From positions 186,001-250,000 of the forward strand of contig NZ_SMOD01000011.1 in NCBI RefSeq assembly GCF_004353905.1: a DNA stretch of 64,000 nucleotides, written 5' to 3'. This document shows positions 26,329-34,997 of the stretch, piece after piece (position 1 is the stretch's first letter; each line of letters opens with the position of its first letter). The position numbers were made by a program, and so were the translations under genes. This DNA is from Paraburkholderia guartelaensis. GTDB lineage: Bacteria; Pseudomonadota; Gammaproteobacteria; Burkholderiales; Burkholderiaceae. The notes beneath the pieces were generated by a model that worked only from the letters and a program-made list of their open reading frames with translations, was not told the DNA's origin and made no database searches.

Positions 26329-28568
26329 GGCGTCGGCTTCTTTTCGGGCGCACCTGGCACCGAGCTGGCGGTTGAGTTGGCGTCGCTCGCGCCTGCACCG
26401 GCGCTCGGGTCGGCCTGCGTGCGCGCGACGGCCTCGCGTGCGCGTATGACGGCTTCGACGCGCGCGGCGACGGCGGGATCGGCGAACAGCGACTCGACGG
26501 GCAGCGGCAGGCGGCGGCGCCAGTTCGGATGCTCGTCGATCGAGCCGGGCAGATTCGGCTGGTCGGACAACGCGAGCAGGTCTTCGAGCGGGCAGGTGAC
26601 GAGCGGGCTGTGCGTTGCCGCGACATAGGCGAGCGCGGCGTTCACGGGCGGATCGTCGCCTGGCGGCGGGTCGGTGTCGCGCGGCGCGAGCCCGCTGTGC
26701 TGCAACGCATGCCAGAGCGCGACGCGATCTGTCGCGCGCCGCGCGTGGTCGAGCGCGACAGGATCGCGCCCATCGGCGCGCGGGAGCGTCTGGCCGATGC
26801 GGTTGCGCCAGTCGATGTCCGCGCCGCTCCACCAGCCCGCGACGGTCGGCAGATCATGCGTGGTGGTCGTCGCGACGCCGTGCGGGTCCCAGCGTGTGGG
26901 CGCGAGAAAGCCCTTGCCGTCGTGCTCGAACCAGAGCACGCGAATGCCATACAGCCCGTGCGCGGCGAGCCGCTCGCGTAGCCCCGGCGGCACGGTGCCG
27001 AGGTCTTCGCCAATCACGATCGCGCGATGCCGCCACGATTCGAGCGCGATGAGCCGCACGAGGTCGTCGAATGGATAGCGCAGATACGCGCCGTGGCGCG
27101 CGCTTTCGCCTTCGGGCACGAGCCAGAGCCTGCGCAGCCCAAGGATATGGTCGATGCGCACGCCGCCCGCATGGGCGAAGGCCGCGCGCAGCATGTCGAT
27201 GAACGCGCGAAAGCCGTTGTTGTGCATGGCGCGCGGCGAGAACGTCGTGAGGCCCCAGCTTTGCCCGGCCTGGTTGAAGATGTCGGGCGGTGCGCCAACC
27301 GAAACGCGTTGCAGCATGTCCTGCGGCAGCGACCACGCGTGCGAGCCGGCGCCGTCGCAGCCCACGGCGAGATCGGCGACGAGACCGATCGCCATGCCGG
27401 CCTCGCGCGCGCTGCGCTGCGCGCTCGAGAGCCCAAGCGCTGCGAGCCATTGCAGGAAGCAGTGAAAGTCGACTTCGCGCCGGTGCTCCTGCGCGAACGT
27501 CGCCACGTCGGCGCTGCGCGGGTCGCGCAGCGGCTCGGGCCAGTCGCGCCAGTGGCGCTCGCCGCCGGGGCCGCGCAGCATGGCTTCCTGCAGCGCCTCG
27601 AAACGCGCGTGGTCTTCGAGTGCCTCGCCACCCTGCGCGCAGAATGCGTCGAAGGCGGCGGCGTGCGGCGAACCGCTCGCACGCTCCTGCGTATCGAAGC
27701 GCTCGAACAGCGCACGCAGCACCTTGAGCTTGAGCGGCAATGCGCGCTGCCAGTCCACGAGCGGCGCGGATTCGAGTTCGCGCCAGGCGTCGCCCGCGTC
27801 GGCGGCCACGCTCGCGTCGTGTGCGGCCTTGGCGCCGAATACCGCAGCGGGATCGATATGCGCGATATTGACCCACAGGCGCGACGAAGGCGAATAGGGG
27901 CTGAAGTGGCCCGGCTCGGCGCTGAACATCGCATGGGTCGGGCTCACCGCGAGCGCTTGTGCGCCGCGCCGCGCGCTTTCCGTGGCAAGCGTGGCGAGCG
28001 CGGTGTAGTCGCCGATGCCGCCGTCGCCATTACGTCGGAGTCCGTACAATTGCGCGGCGAGGCCCCACAGCGGCGGTACCGCACCGCTTTCGCCGTGACG
28101 TGCGCGCCAGGCGTCGGCGACGGTATGGCAGCGCGGCGGCGCGACCGCAATCGTCAAGCGATGGTCGTTGACGGTGAGCGTGTGGTAGCCCGGCTCCGCA
28201 AGCGGCGCGAGCAGCGCGCTCTCGCCGCGCGGCGAGGTGAAGCGGCCCTCGATATGCTCGCCGCTTTCGAGGTCGATGCGATAGTGACTGCCCGCGCGTA
28301 CGGCCGAAGGCGGCAGCTCGATCGCGCTGTCGTATTCGGCGGTGATGAGCGGCGGCAGTCGCCGCGCCGACTGTTCCGCATTGAGCGCGGAGCTGCTCTG
28401 GCGAATTTGCGTGGCATTGGCGCAAGGCAGGCCCGTGCATTCCAGCAGGGCGGCGAGCGTACTGTCAGGCACGCGCTGCACGGCGCCGTGCGCGTCTGTC
28501 CATTCGACCTCGAAGCCCGCACGTGCGGCGAGGGTCGCGAGCGTTTCGCTGCGGCGCGCCGTGCTCAT
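26325..28568 (-). CDS. malQ: 4-alpha-glucanotransferase (amylomaltase)
   Basis: MalQ (GH77) disproportionates maltodextrins by moving glucan chains between acceptors. The start at 28568 (M-S-T-A-R-R-S-E-T-L) overlaps the treZ stop as ATGA and gives 747 residues. Catalytic segments are present: R-I-D-H-I-L-G-L-R-R-L-W, I-G-E-D-L-G-T-V-P and T-T-T-H-D-L-P-T-V-A-G-W-W. The N-terminal 150 residues form the extra domain found in the longer E. coli-type MalQ. In this operon it would recycle short glucans released by GlgX debranching and supply chains of suitable length to TreY. Confidence 0.95.
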   Translation of the reverse strand: MSTARRSETLATLAARAGFEVEWTDAHGAVQRVPDSTLAALLECTGLPCANATQIRQSSSALNAEQSARRLPPLITAEYDSAIELPPSAVRAGSHYRIDLESGEHIEGRFTSPRGESALLAPLAEPGYHTLTVNDHRLTIAVAPPRCHTVADAWRARHGESGAVPPLWGLAAQLYGLRRNGDGGIGDYTALATLATESARRGAQALAVSPTHAMFSAEPGHFSPYSPSSRLWVNIAHIDPAAVFGAKAAHDASVAADAGDAWRELESAPLVDWQRALPLKLKVLRALFERFDTQERASGSPHAAAFDAFCAQGGEALEDHARFEALQEAMLRGPGGERHWRDWPEPLRDPRSADVATFAQEHRREVDFHCFLQWLAALGLSSAQRSAREAGMAIGLVADLAVGCDGAGSHAWSLPQDMLQRVSVGAPPDIFNQAGQSWGLTTFSPRAMHNNGFRAFIDMLRAAFAHAGGVRIDHILGLRRLWLVPEGESARHGAYLRYPFDDLVRLIALESWRHRAIVIGEDLGTVPPGLRERLAAHGLYGIRVLWFEHDGKGFLAPTRWDPHGVATTTTHDLPTVAGWWSGADIDWRNRIGQTLPRADGRDPVALDHARRATDRVALWHALQHSGLAPRDTDPPPGDDPPVNAALAYVAATHSPLVTCPLEDLLALSDQPNLPGSIDEHPNWRRRLPLPVESLFADPAVAARVEAVIRAREAVARTQADPSAGAGASDANSTASSVPGAPEKKPTP

Positions 28569-30466
28569 GCGTTGGGCTCCTCGCGATGGACGACACGCGC
28601 GTCGTGTTCGCTCGAATACTCGGGCACGTCGCCAGTGAGCCATGCGATGCACGCGCTCTCGGGCAGCACGCCATTGTCGGCATAATCGCGCGCACGCGGC
28701 GGTGTTTCGAAGATCACCATGCCCTCGGGCTGCGGATCGAGCCGCACGCCGTCGCGGCCCAGGTTCAGCGCGATCGTGAGCGTTTCGCCATCGTCGAGGC
28801 GCCAGCGCGCGACGAGCGCGGCGAGGCCGTTCGCGGCGTCGTCGGCGAGCACGGTTGCGCCGAGCGCGCGTGCGTGGCGCAGGCGCGGCATGAGCAAATG
28901 TGCACGCACGCACAGCGCCGACTTGTAGAAGTGCATCCATTCGAGCCGTTCGCCGTCGAGTGGCGCGTCGGCCGGCGGCGACGAATTCACGAAGGTCTGC
29001 AGATCGTTCGGATCGGGAATGCGCGCGCGGCTCGCTTCGTCGTTGAACGCGCTGAATGCCTTGAATTCGCGGCGGCGGCCTTCGCGCACTGCATCGGCGA
29101 GCTGGCCGGTGAAGGCCGTGAAGAACTGGAACGGCTGCGTCGAGCCGTATTCCTCTTCCATGAAGAGCAGCGGAATTTGCGGCGAAAGCAGCAGCATTGC
29201 CGTGGCCGCGCGCAGGGCGTCGTCGTCGGCCAGTGTGCGCAGCCGGTCGCCCATTGCGCGGTTGCCGATCTGGTCGTGGTTCTGCAGGAACATCACGAAT
29301 GCGGTGGGCGGCAGGTGCGCGCTCGGTTCGCCGCGCGGTTTGCCCGCATGCACGGGCGACGGGTCGCCCTGGTACACGAAGCCTTCGCCGAGCACGCGCG
29401 CGAGTTTGCCGATGGGGGAATCCGTGAAGGCGCGATAGTAGCCTTCCGATTCGCCGGTCAGCAGCACGTGAAAGCAGTGATGCGCGTCGTCGTTCCATTG
29501 TGCGCTGAAGTGCGATTCGAGCAGATTGGCTTCGTTGTGCTCGTTTTCGAGCACGAGGTGCACATGCCGTCCGGGCTCCACACGCGCCGTCACGTGGTCG
29601 GCCAGCTCGCGCAGCCAGTCGGTGTTGCCGATCGCGTGCGCAGCGTCGATGCGCAGACCGTCGAAGCGATATTCCTTGAGCCAGTAGAGCGCGTTGTCGC
29701 AGTAGAAGTCGCGCACTTCGAAGCGGTCGAAGTCGAGCGCTTCGCCCCATGGCGTCTTCACGTCCTGGCGGAAAAACGGCTTGGCATACTGGCCGAGCCA
29801 GTTCCCGTCGGGACCGAAGTGGTTGTACACGACGTCGATGAACATCTGCAGCCCCAGCCCGTGCGCGGCATCGACCAGCGCCTTCAGTTCGTCAGGACTG
29901 CCATAGGCCGCGTGCGGCGCGTAAGGCAGCACGACGTCGTAGCCCCAGCCGCGCTCGCCCGGATAGTCGTTGAGCGGCATGAGTTCGACGGCCGTCACGC
30001 CGAGCGCCGCGAGCGCGGGCAGACGTTTCATTACACCCTGATAGCCGCCCAGCGCGCCCACGTGCAGCTCGTAGATCACGGTCTCTTCCCAGGGGCGTCC
30101 TTGCCAGTGCGCATGCTGCCAGGCGTACGCGCGCGGGTCGAGCACTTCGCTCGGCCCATGCACGCCCTGCGGCTGGAAGCGCGATGCGGGGTCGGGTACG
30201 CGTTGCTGGCCGTCGATGCAGTAGCGGTACAGCGTGCCCGGCCCGCACGGCGCCTGCGCTTCGAACCAGCCGTTGCCGCTCGGCGTCATGTCGAGCGGCG
30301 GCGCATCTCTCGCGTTCTCGAATACGACCTGCACCGATTGACACGACGGCGCCCAGAAGCGAAAGCGTGTATGCGGCTGCGTGTGCGCCGCGCCGATCAA
30401 CTGCGCGCCGAAAGGCAGGCAATGCATGTACTGGCGGGCGTGCGGATCGTGCGAAAGCGGGGACAT
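28565..30466 (-). CDS. treZ: malto-oligosyltrehalose trehalohydrolase
   Basis: TreZ (GH13) releases trehalose from the maltooligosyl-trehalose made by TreY. The start at 30466 (M-S-P-L-S-H-D-P-H-A-R) follows a CAGGAA Shine-Dalgarno; upstream frame extension overlaps glgX and is spurious. An N-terminal CBM48-like domain (F-R-F-W-A-P-S-C-Q-S-V) precedes the barrel, with nucleophile in L-R-I-D-A-A-H-A-I-G-N-T, acid/base in L-V-L-E-N-E-H-N and L-Q-N-H-D-Q-I-G-N. The 633-residue length is normal. It lies 26 bases after glgX and overlaps malQ by 4 bases. Confidence 0.95.
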   Translation of the reverse strand: MSPLSHDPHARQYMHCLPFGAQLIGAAHTQPHTRFRFWAPSCQSVQVVFENARDAPPLDMTPSGNGWFEAQAPCGPGTLYRYCIDGQQRVPDPASRFQPQGVHGPSEVLDPRAYAWQHAHWQGRPWEETVIYELHVGALGGYQGVMKRLPALAALGVTAVELMPLNDYPGERGWGYDVVLPYAPHAAYGSPDELKALVDAAHGLGLQMFIDVVYNHFGPDGNWLGQYAKPFFRQDVKTPWGEALDFDRFEVRDFYCDNALYWLKEYRFDGLRIDAAHAIGNTDWLRELADHVTARVEPGRHVHLVLENEHNEANLLESHFSAQWNDDAHHCFHVLLTGESEGYYRAFTDSPIGKLARVLGEGFVYQGDPSPVHAGKPRGEPSAHLPPTAFVMFLQNHDQIGNRAMGDRLRTLADDDALRAATAMLLLSPQIPLLFMEEEYGSTQPFQFFTAFTGQLADAVREGRRREFKAFSAFNDEASRARIPDPNDLQTFVNSSPPADAPLDGERLEWMHFYKSALCVRAHLLMPRLRHARALGATVLADDAANGLAALVARWRLDDGETLTIALNLGRDGVRLDPQPEGMVIFETPPRARDYADNGVLPESACIAWLTGDVPEYSSEHDARVVHREEPNA

Positions 30467-30492
30467 GGTGGATTCCTGGTTGCGTCCTGTTC

Positions 30493-32712
30493 CTATCCAG
30501 CGGCGGCTGCGTCCGGGCCCGCGGGGGAGCCCGACTCGGGCGCGCCCGGCGTGCGGCGCGGGTCCGGCGTCGGCGCGTCGCCGCGCGCGCCCGTTGGCCG
30601 GTGCGTATCGGCACGCGCCGGTCGGGCGCAGAGCACGGCGAGCGCTCGCGCAGCCAGCTCGTACGTCGTGTCGGGCAGCGTGTAGGGCACCGCGTCGGGA
30701 CGCGCGGTATCGAGCAGCACCTCCCATGCCATGCGCGGCGCGGGCGCGACGAACGTCACCGCGCCCTGCGAAGCGTTCAGCATCATTAACAATACTTCCA
30801 TTTGGCCGTGGAGTCCCGCTCCCGCGCGCCGCATGGTGAATGCGCTCGCCTCCGGGTCGTGCCAGGCCTCGGGCGAGAGAGGCTCGCCGCGTTCGTCGAA
30901 CCAGTCGATGTCGTGCACGCCGGGCATCAATTCGCGCTCGCCGAACAGAAAGCGCGTTTCGTGCAGCAGCGGATGTTCGCGGCGCAGCGCGATCACGCGC
31001 GCGGCGAAGCGCGTCATGGCCTTGCCTTGGGGCGTTTCGGCGAGCGCCCAGTCGAACCACGAAATGTCGTTGTCCTGGCAGTACGCGTTGTTGTTGCCGC
31101 GTTGCGTGCGGCAGGCCTCGTCGCCCGCGAGCAGCATGGGTGTGCCGAGCGCGATGAGGAGCGTGGCCATCATCGAGCGGCCTACGCGTGCGCGCGTGGC
31201 GAGGATGGCGGGGTCGTCGGTCGGGCCTTCCACGCCCCAGTTCGCGCTCCAGTTTTCATTGTGGCCGTCGCGGTTTTCTTCACCGTTGGCCTCGTTGTGC
31301 TTGCGTTCGTACGAAACGAGGTCGGCCAGTGTGAAGCCGTCGTGCGAGGTGATGAAATTGATCGACGCCCATGGCCGGCGCTTGCGTTTGTCGAACAGAT
31401 CCGCACTGCCGGTCAGGCGTGCCGCGAGGTCGGCGCGCTGGCCCGGCGCGCCGCGCCAGTAGCGCCGCACGCTGTCGCGAAAGCGATCGTTCCATTCGGA
31501 AAAGCCGGGCGGGTGATTGCCAAGCTGATAGCCGCCCGGGCCCACGTCCCACGGCTCGGAAATCAGCTTGCATTGTGAAAGCACGGGGTCCTGGCGCAGC
31601 ACGTCGAAGAAGCCCCCGTTCGGGTCGAAGCCCGCGGGCTCGCGCCCGAGCGTGACGCCAAGGTCGAAGCGAAAGCCGTCGATGCCGTATGACGTGACCC
31701 AGTGGCGCAGCGAATCGGAGACCATCTGCAGCACGCGCGGATGCGCAAAGTCGAGCGTGTTGCCGCAGCCCGTGTCGTTGATGAAGTGGCGCTCGTCGCC
31801 AGGCACGCAGCGGTAATAGCTGGCGTTGTCGAGGCCGCGCCACGAGACGGTGGGGCCCATTTCGCCGCCTTCGCAGGTGTGGTTGTAGACCACGTCGAGA
31901 AAGACTTCGATACCCGCCGCATGAAGCTGCCGCACGGCAATGCGCATTTCGTCGGTATCGTAGCCCACGAGATAGCTGGGCTCGGGCGCGAAGAACGCGG
32001 CCGAGTTGTAGCCCCAGTAGTTGCGCAGTCCGCGATCGATCAGAAAGCGCTCGGAGAGAAACGCGTGTACCGGCAGGATCTCGATGGCCGTCACGCCGAG
32101 GTTGTGCAGATGCTCGATGAAACGCGGCGCGGCCAGCCCGGCAAAGGTGCCCCGCATGTGCGTGCGCAAATCGTAACGCTGCATCGACAGACCGCGCAGA
32201 TGCGCTTCGTAGATGATGGTGTCGCCCCACGGCGTATTGGGCCGCCGGTCGCGAGACCAGTCGAAGTTGTCGTTCACGACCACGCACTTGGGCATCGCCG
32301 GTGCGGAATCGCGCCGGTCGATCGAGAGGTCCACGCGGTTCGAATGCGCGCGGTAGCCATAGAGCGTGTCAGACCAGCGGAACTGGCCGATAAGCTGTTT
32401 CGCGTAGGGGTCCAGCAGCAGCTTGTGCGGATTGAAGCGATGCCCCAGATGCGGCTGATAGGGTCCATGCGCGCGCAAGCCATAGACGGTCCCGGGATGC
32501 GCGCCCGGCAAATAGCCGTGCCATACCTCATCGGTGCATTCGGGCAAGGTGTAGCGAATGCGCTCCTTGCGGCCGGTGGGGTCGAAGAGGCACAGCTCGA
32601 TGCGCCACGCGTGGGCCGAGAACACGGCGAAGTTGGTGCCGAGGCCGTCCCACGTCGCCCCGAGCGGCCAGGGGGAGCCGGGCAGCAGGCGCTCAGGCGG
32701 ACCGTTTGCCAT
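30493..32712 (-). CDS. glgX: glycogen debranching enzyme (GlgX/TreX type)
   Basis: This GH13 isoamylase-type enzyme removes alpha-1,6 branches. It has an N-terminal CBM48 domain (G-T-N-F-A-V-F-S-A-H-A) and catalytic motifs G-F-R-F-D-L-G, L-I-S-E-P-W-D-V-G and I-T-S-H-D-G-F-T-L-A-D-L-V. At 739 residues it fits GlgX. Being next to treZ, malQ and treY, it probably plays the TreX role, linearising glucan for TreY. About 40 Pro/Ala/Gly-rich residues close the C-terminus. The gap from glgB is 68 bases. Confidence 0.94.
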   Translation of the reverse strand: MANGPPERLLPGSPWPLGATWDGLGTNFAVFSAHAWRIELCLFDPTGRKERIRYTLPECTDEVWHGYLPGAHPGTVYGLRAHGPYQPHLGHRFNPHKLLLDPYAKQLIGQFRWSDTLYGYRAHSNRVDLSIDRRDSAPAMPKCVVVNDNFDWSRDRRPNTPWGDTIIYEAHLRGLSMQRYDLRTHMRGTFAGLAAPRFIEHLHNLGVTAIEILPVHAFLSERFLIDRGLRNYWGYNSAAFFAPEPSYLVGYDTDEMRIAVRQLHAAGIEVFLDVVYNHTCEGGEMGPTVSWRGLDNASYYRCVPGDERHFINDTGCGNTLDFAHPRVLQMVSDSLRHWVTSYGIDGFRFDLGVTLGREPAGFDPNGGFFDVLRQDPVLSQCKLISEPWDVGPGGYQLGNHPPGFSEWNDRFRDSVRRYWRGAPGQRADLAARLTGSADLFDKRKRRPWASINFITSHDGFTLADLVSYERKHNEANGEENRDGHNENWSANWGVEGPTDDPAILATRARVGRSMMATLLIALGTPMLLAGDEACRTQRGNNNAYCQDNDISWFDWALAETPQGKAMTRFAARVIALRREHPLLHETRFLFGERELMPGVHDIDWFDERGEPLSPEAWHDPEASAFTMRRAGAGLHGQMEVLLMMLNASQGAVTFVAPAPRMAWEVLLDTARPDAVPYTLPDTTYELAARALAVLCARPARADTHRPTGARGDAPTPDPRRTPGAPESGSPAGPDAAAAG

Positions 32713-32780
32713 GACGATGCTCCATCTGTTGTTCTTCGTTTTGCATCGGTTTCCTGATCAAATCCCGCCGCTGCGCCGGC

Positions 32781-34997
32781 TTAGCGGCGCAGGCGCAGGA
32801 TCAGCGTGCCGAGCGGAGGCAGGACGAGTGCGGCCGACTGCGGCTTGCCGTGGCTCGCCACGCTCTCCGTGTTGACGAGGCCCCCGTTGCCTATGTTCGA
32901 GCCGCCATACACTTCGGCGTCGGTGTTGAGCGCCTCTTCCCACTGTCCCGGCTGCGGCATGCCGATACGGTAGCCGTGGCGCGGCACCGGCGTGAAGTTG
33001 CAGATCACGACGATCTCGCGGCCCGATCCGTCCACGCGGCGCCATGCGAGCACGCTGTTTTCGCTGTCGTCGGAAACCAGCCATTCGAAGCCGCCGGGTT
33101 CCGAGTCGAGCGTGTAGAGCGCGGGCTCGCTCGCGTAGAGGCGGTTGAGGTCGCGCACGAGCGTTTGCACCCCGCGGTGCAGCGGGTCGTCGAGCAGGTT
33201 CCAGTGCGGCGTGCCGTCGTGATCGAACTCGGCCATCTGCCCGAACTCGCCGCCCATGAACAGCAGCTTCTTGCCCGGGTGCGCCCACATGAAGCCGAAA
33301 TACGCGCGCAGGTTCGCGAACTTCTGCCAGCGGTCGCCCGGCATCTTGCCTAGCAGCGACCCTTTGCCGTGCACCACTTCGTCGTGCGACAGCGGCAGCA
33401 CGAAGCGCTCGGACCACGCGTAGACCATCGCGAACGTCATCAGGTGATGGTGATAGCGGCGATAAACAGGGTCTTCGTGCATGTAGTGCAGCGTGTCGTG
33501 CATCCAGCCCATGTTCCACTTGAACTGGAAGCCGAGGCCGCCATCCTCGGGGCGCGCCGTGACGCCCGGCCATGCTGTGGATTCCTCAGCAATGGTGATG
33601 ACGCCGGGGCGCTGCGGAACGTATTGCGTTTCGTGATTGAGGCGCTTGAGAAACGCAATCGATTCGAGGTTCTCGCGGCCGCCGTAGATGTTGGGCACCC
33701 ACTCGCCTTGCGCGCGCGAATAATCGCGGTACAGCATCGAGGCGACCGCGTCCACGCGCAGCCCATCCACGTGATAGCGCATGAGCCACGCTAGGCCCGA
33801 CGCAATCAGGAACGCGCTCACCTCGCGGCGTCCCAGGTTGTAGATCATCGTGTTCCAGTCGGGGTGATAGCCCTCGCGCGGATCGGCATGCTCGTAGAGC
33901 GCCGTGCCGTCGAAATCGACGAGACCGTGCGCGTCGTTCGGGAAGTGCGCGGGCACCCAGTCGAGAATCACGCCCAGTCCCGCTTCGTGCGCGCGGTCGA
34001 CGAACGCCGCGAAGTCGACCGGGGCGCCAAGACGCGCGGTGGGCGCGAACTGCGAGAGCGGCTGATAGCCCCACGAGCCGCCAAACGGATGCTCCGCCAC
34101 AGGCAGCAATTCGATGTGCGTGAAGCCCATGCCCTGCGCGTACGGGATCAGGCGCTCGGCGAGCGCGCTCCAGTCCGGAGCAGGGGCGTCGGCGCCTTGC
34201 GTGGGCAACCATGAGGGCGCATGCACCTCGTAGACCGACATGGCCGCGCGCGCGTTCTGCCGTTCGGCGCGCGTTTGCAGCCACTCCTGATCGCGCCACG
34301 CGTAGTGGTCGATCGCTTCGGCGGGGGCGACGATCGAAGCCGTGCCCGGCGGGCTTTCCGTCTGCAGCGCGCAAGGATCGGCCTTGAGCGGCAGGACCAC
34401 GCCGCGCGCGCCGAGTATCTCGTACTTGTAGCGCGCACCGGGCGCCACACGCGGAATGAACAGCTCCCAGACGCCTGCTTCGTGGCGCAGCCGCATGGGG
34501 TGACGCCGCCCGTCCCATGCGTTGAAGTCGCCCACTACGGAGACGCGCTTCGCATTCGGCGCCCAGACCGCAAAGCGCACGCCGGGTACGCCATCGCAGG
34601 TCAAAGGCCGCGCGCCAAGGCATTCGAGCACCGCGTAAGGGTCGCCGTCCGCGAGACGTACGAGCGCCTCGTGCGAAAGCTGCGCGCCGAATGAATAGGT
34701 ATCCTCGATTTCCTGGCTCACGCCATGCCAGTCGACCACGAGCCGGTAGGGCACCGCTTCCGCGAGTGGCCCCGCGTAGAGGCCTGCGGGATGCACGAGC
34801 GAGAGTTCGCCGAGCGTGTGGGCGCGGTCGCGCGCCACCACGCTCGCGCCCGACGCGTTGGGCAGCCAGGCGCGCACGTAGGGGGCGCCGTCCACCCAGT
34901 GCAGTCCGAGCACGGAGAAAGGATCGGAATGGTACGCACCGGCGAGTGCGTCGGCGTCGTGGGGATTCAGCCCGGCCTGGGGCGCGCGTTCAACCAT
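32781..34997 (-). CDS. glgB: 1,4-alpha-glucan branching enzyme
   Basis: GlgB introduces alpha-1,6 branches into the glucan. ATG 34997 lies 5 bases after a GGAGG and overlaps the treS-mak stop by 8 bases; a GTG at 35003 is also in frame but sits on the Shine-Dalgarno. The 738-residue protein has the N-terminal domain (D-P-F-S-V-L-G-L-H), CBM48 (F-A-V-W-A-P-N-A-K-R-V-S-V-V-G-D-F-N) and catalytic motifs G-L-R-V-D-A-V-A-S, I-A-E-E-S-T-A-W-P and P-L-S-H-D-E-V-V-H-G. No ADP-glucose genes (glgC, glgA) lie nearby, which fits a GlgE-made glucan. Confidence 0.97.
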   Translation of the reverse strand: MVERAPQAGLNPHDADALAGAYHSDPFSVLGLHWVDGAPYVRAWLPNASGASVVARDRAHTLGELSLVHPAGLYAGPLAEAVPYRLVVDWHGVSQEIEDTYSFGAQLSHEALVRLADGDPYAVLECLGARPLTCDGVPGVRFAVWAPNAKRVSVVGDFNAWDGRRHPMRLRHEAGVWELFIPRVAPGARYKYEILGARGVVLPLKADPCALQTESPPGTASIVAPAEAIDHYAWRDQEWLQTRAERQNARAAMSVYEVHAPSWLPTQGADAPAPDWSALAERLIPYAQGMGFTHIELLPVAEHPFGGSWGYQPLSQFAPTARLGAPVDFAAFVDRAHEAGLGVILDWVPAHFPNDAHGLVDFDGTALYEHADPREGYHPDWNTMIYNLGRREVSAFLIASGLAWLMRYHVDGLRVDAVASMLYRDYSRAQGEWVPNIYGGRENLESIAFLKRLNHETQYVPQRPGVITIAEESTAWPGVTARPEDGGLGFQFKWNMGWMHDTLHYMHEDPVYRRYHHHLMTFAMVYAWSERFVLPLSHDEVVHGKGSLLGKMPGDRWQKFANLRAYFGFMWAHPGKKLLFMGGEFGQMAEFDHDGTPHWNLLDDPLHRGVQTLVRDLNRLYASEPALYTLDSEPGGFEWLVSDDSENSVLAWRRVDGSGREIVVICNFTPVPRHGYRIGMPQPGQWEEALNTDAEVYGGSNIGNGGLVNTESVASHGKPQSAALVLPPLGTLILRLRR

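Noticed and set aside
26325..29750. 1141-codon frame as a possible treZ-malQ fusion
   Set aside because: Only the part from 28568 is MalQ; the upstream part is an out-of-frame Arg/Ala-rich shadow of treZ, and the ATGA overlap gives a normal separate start.
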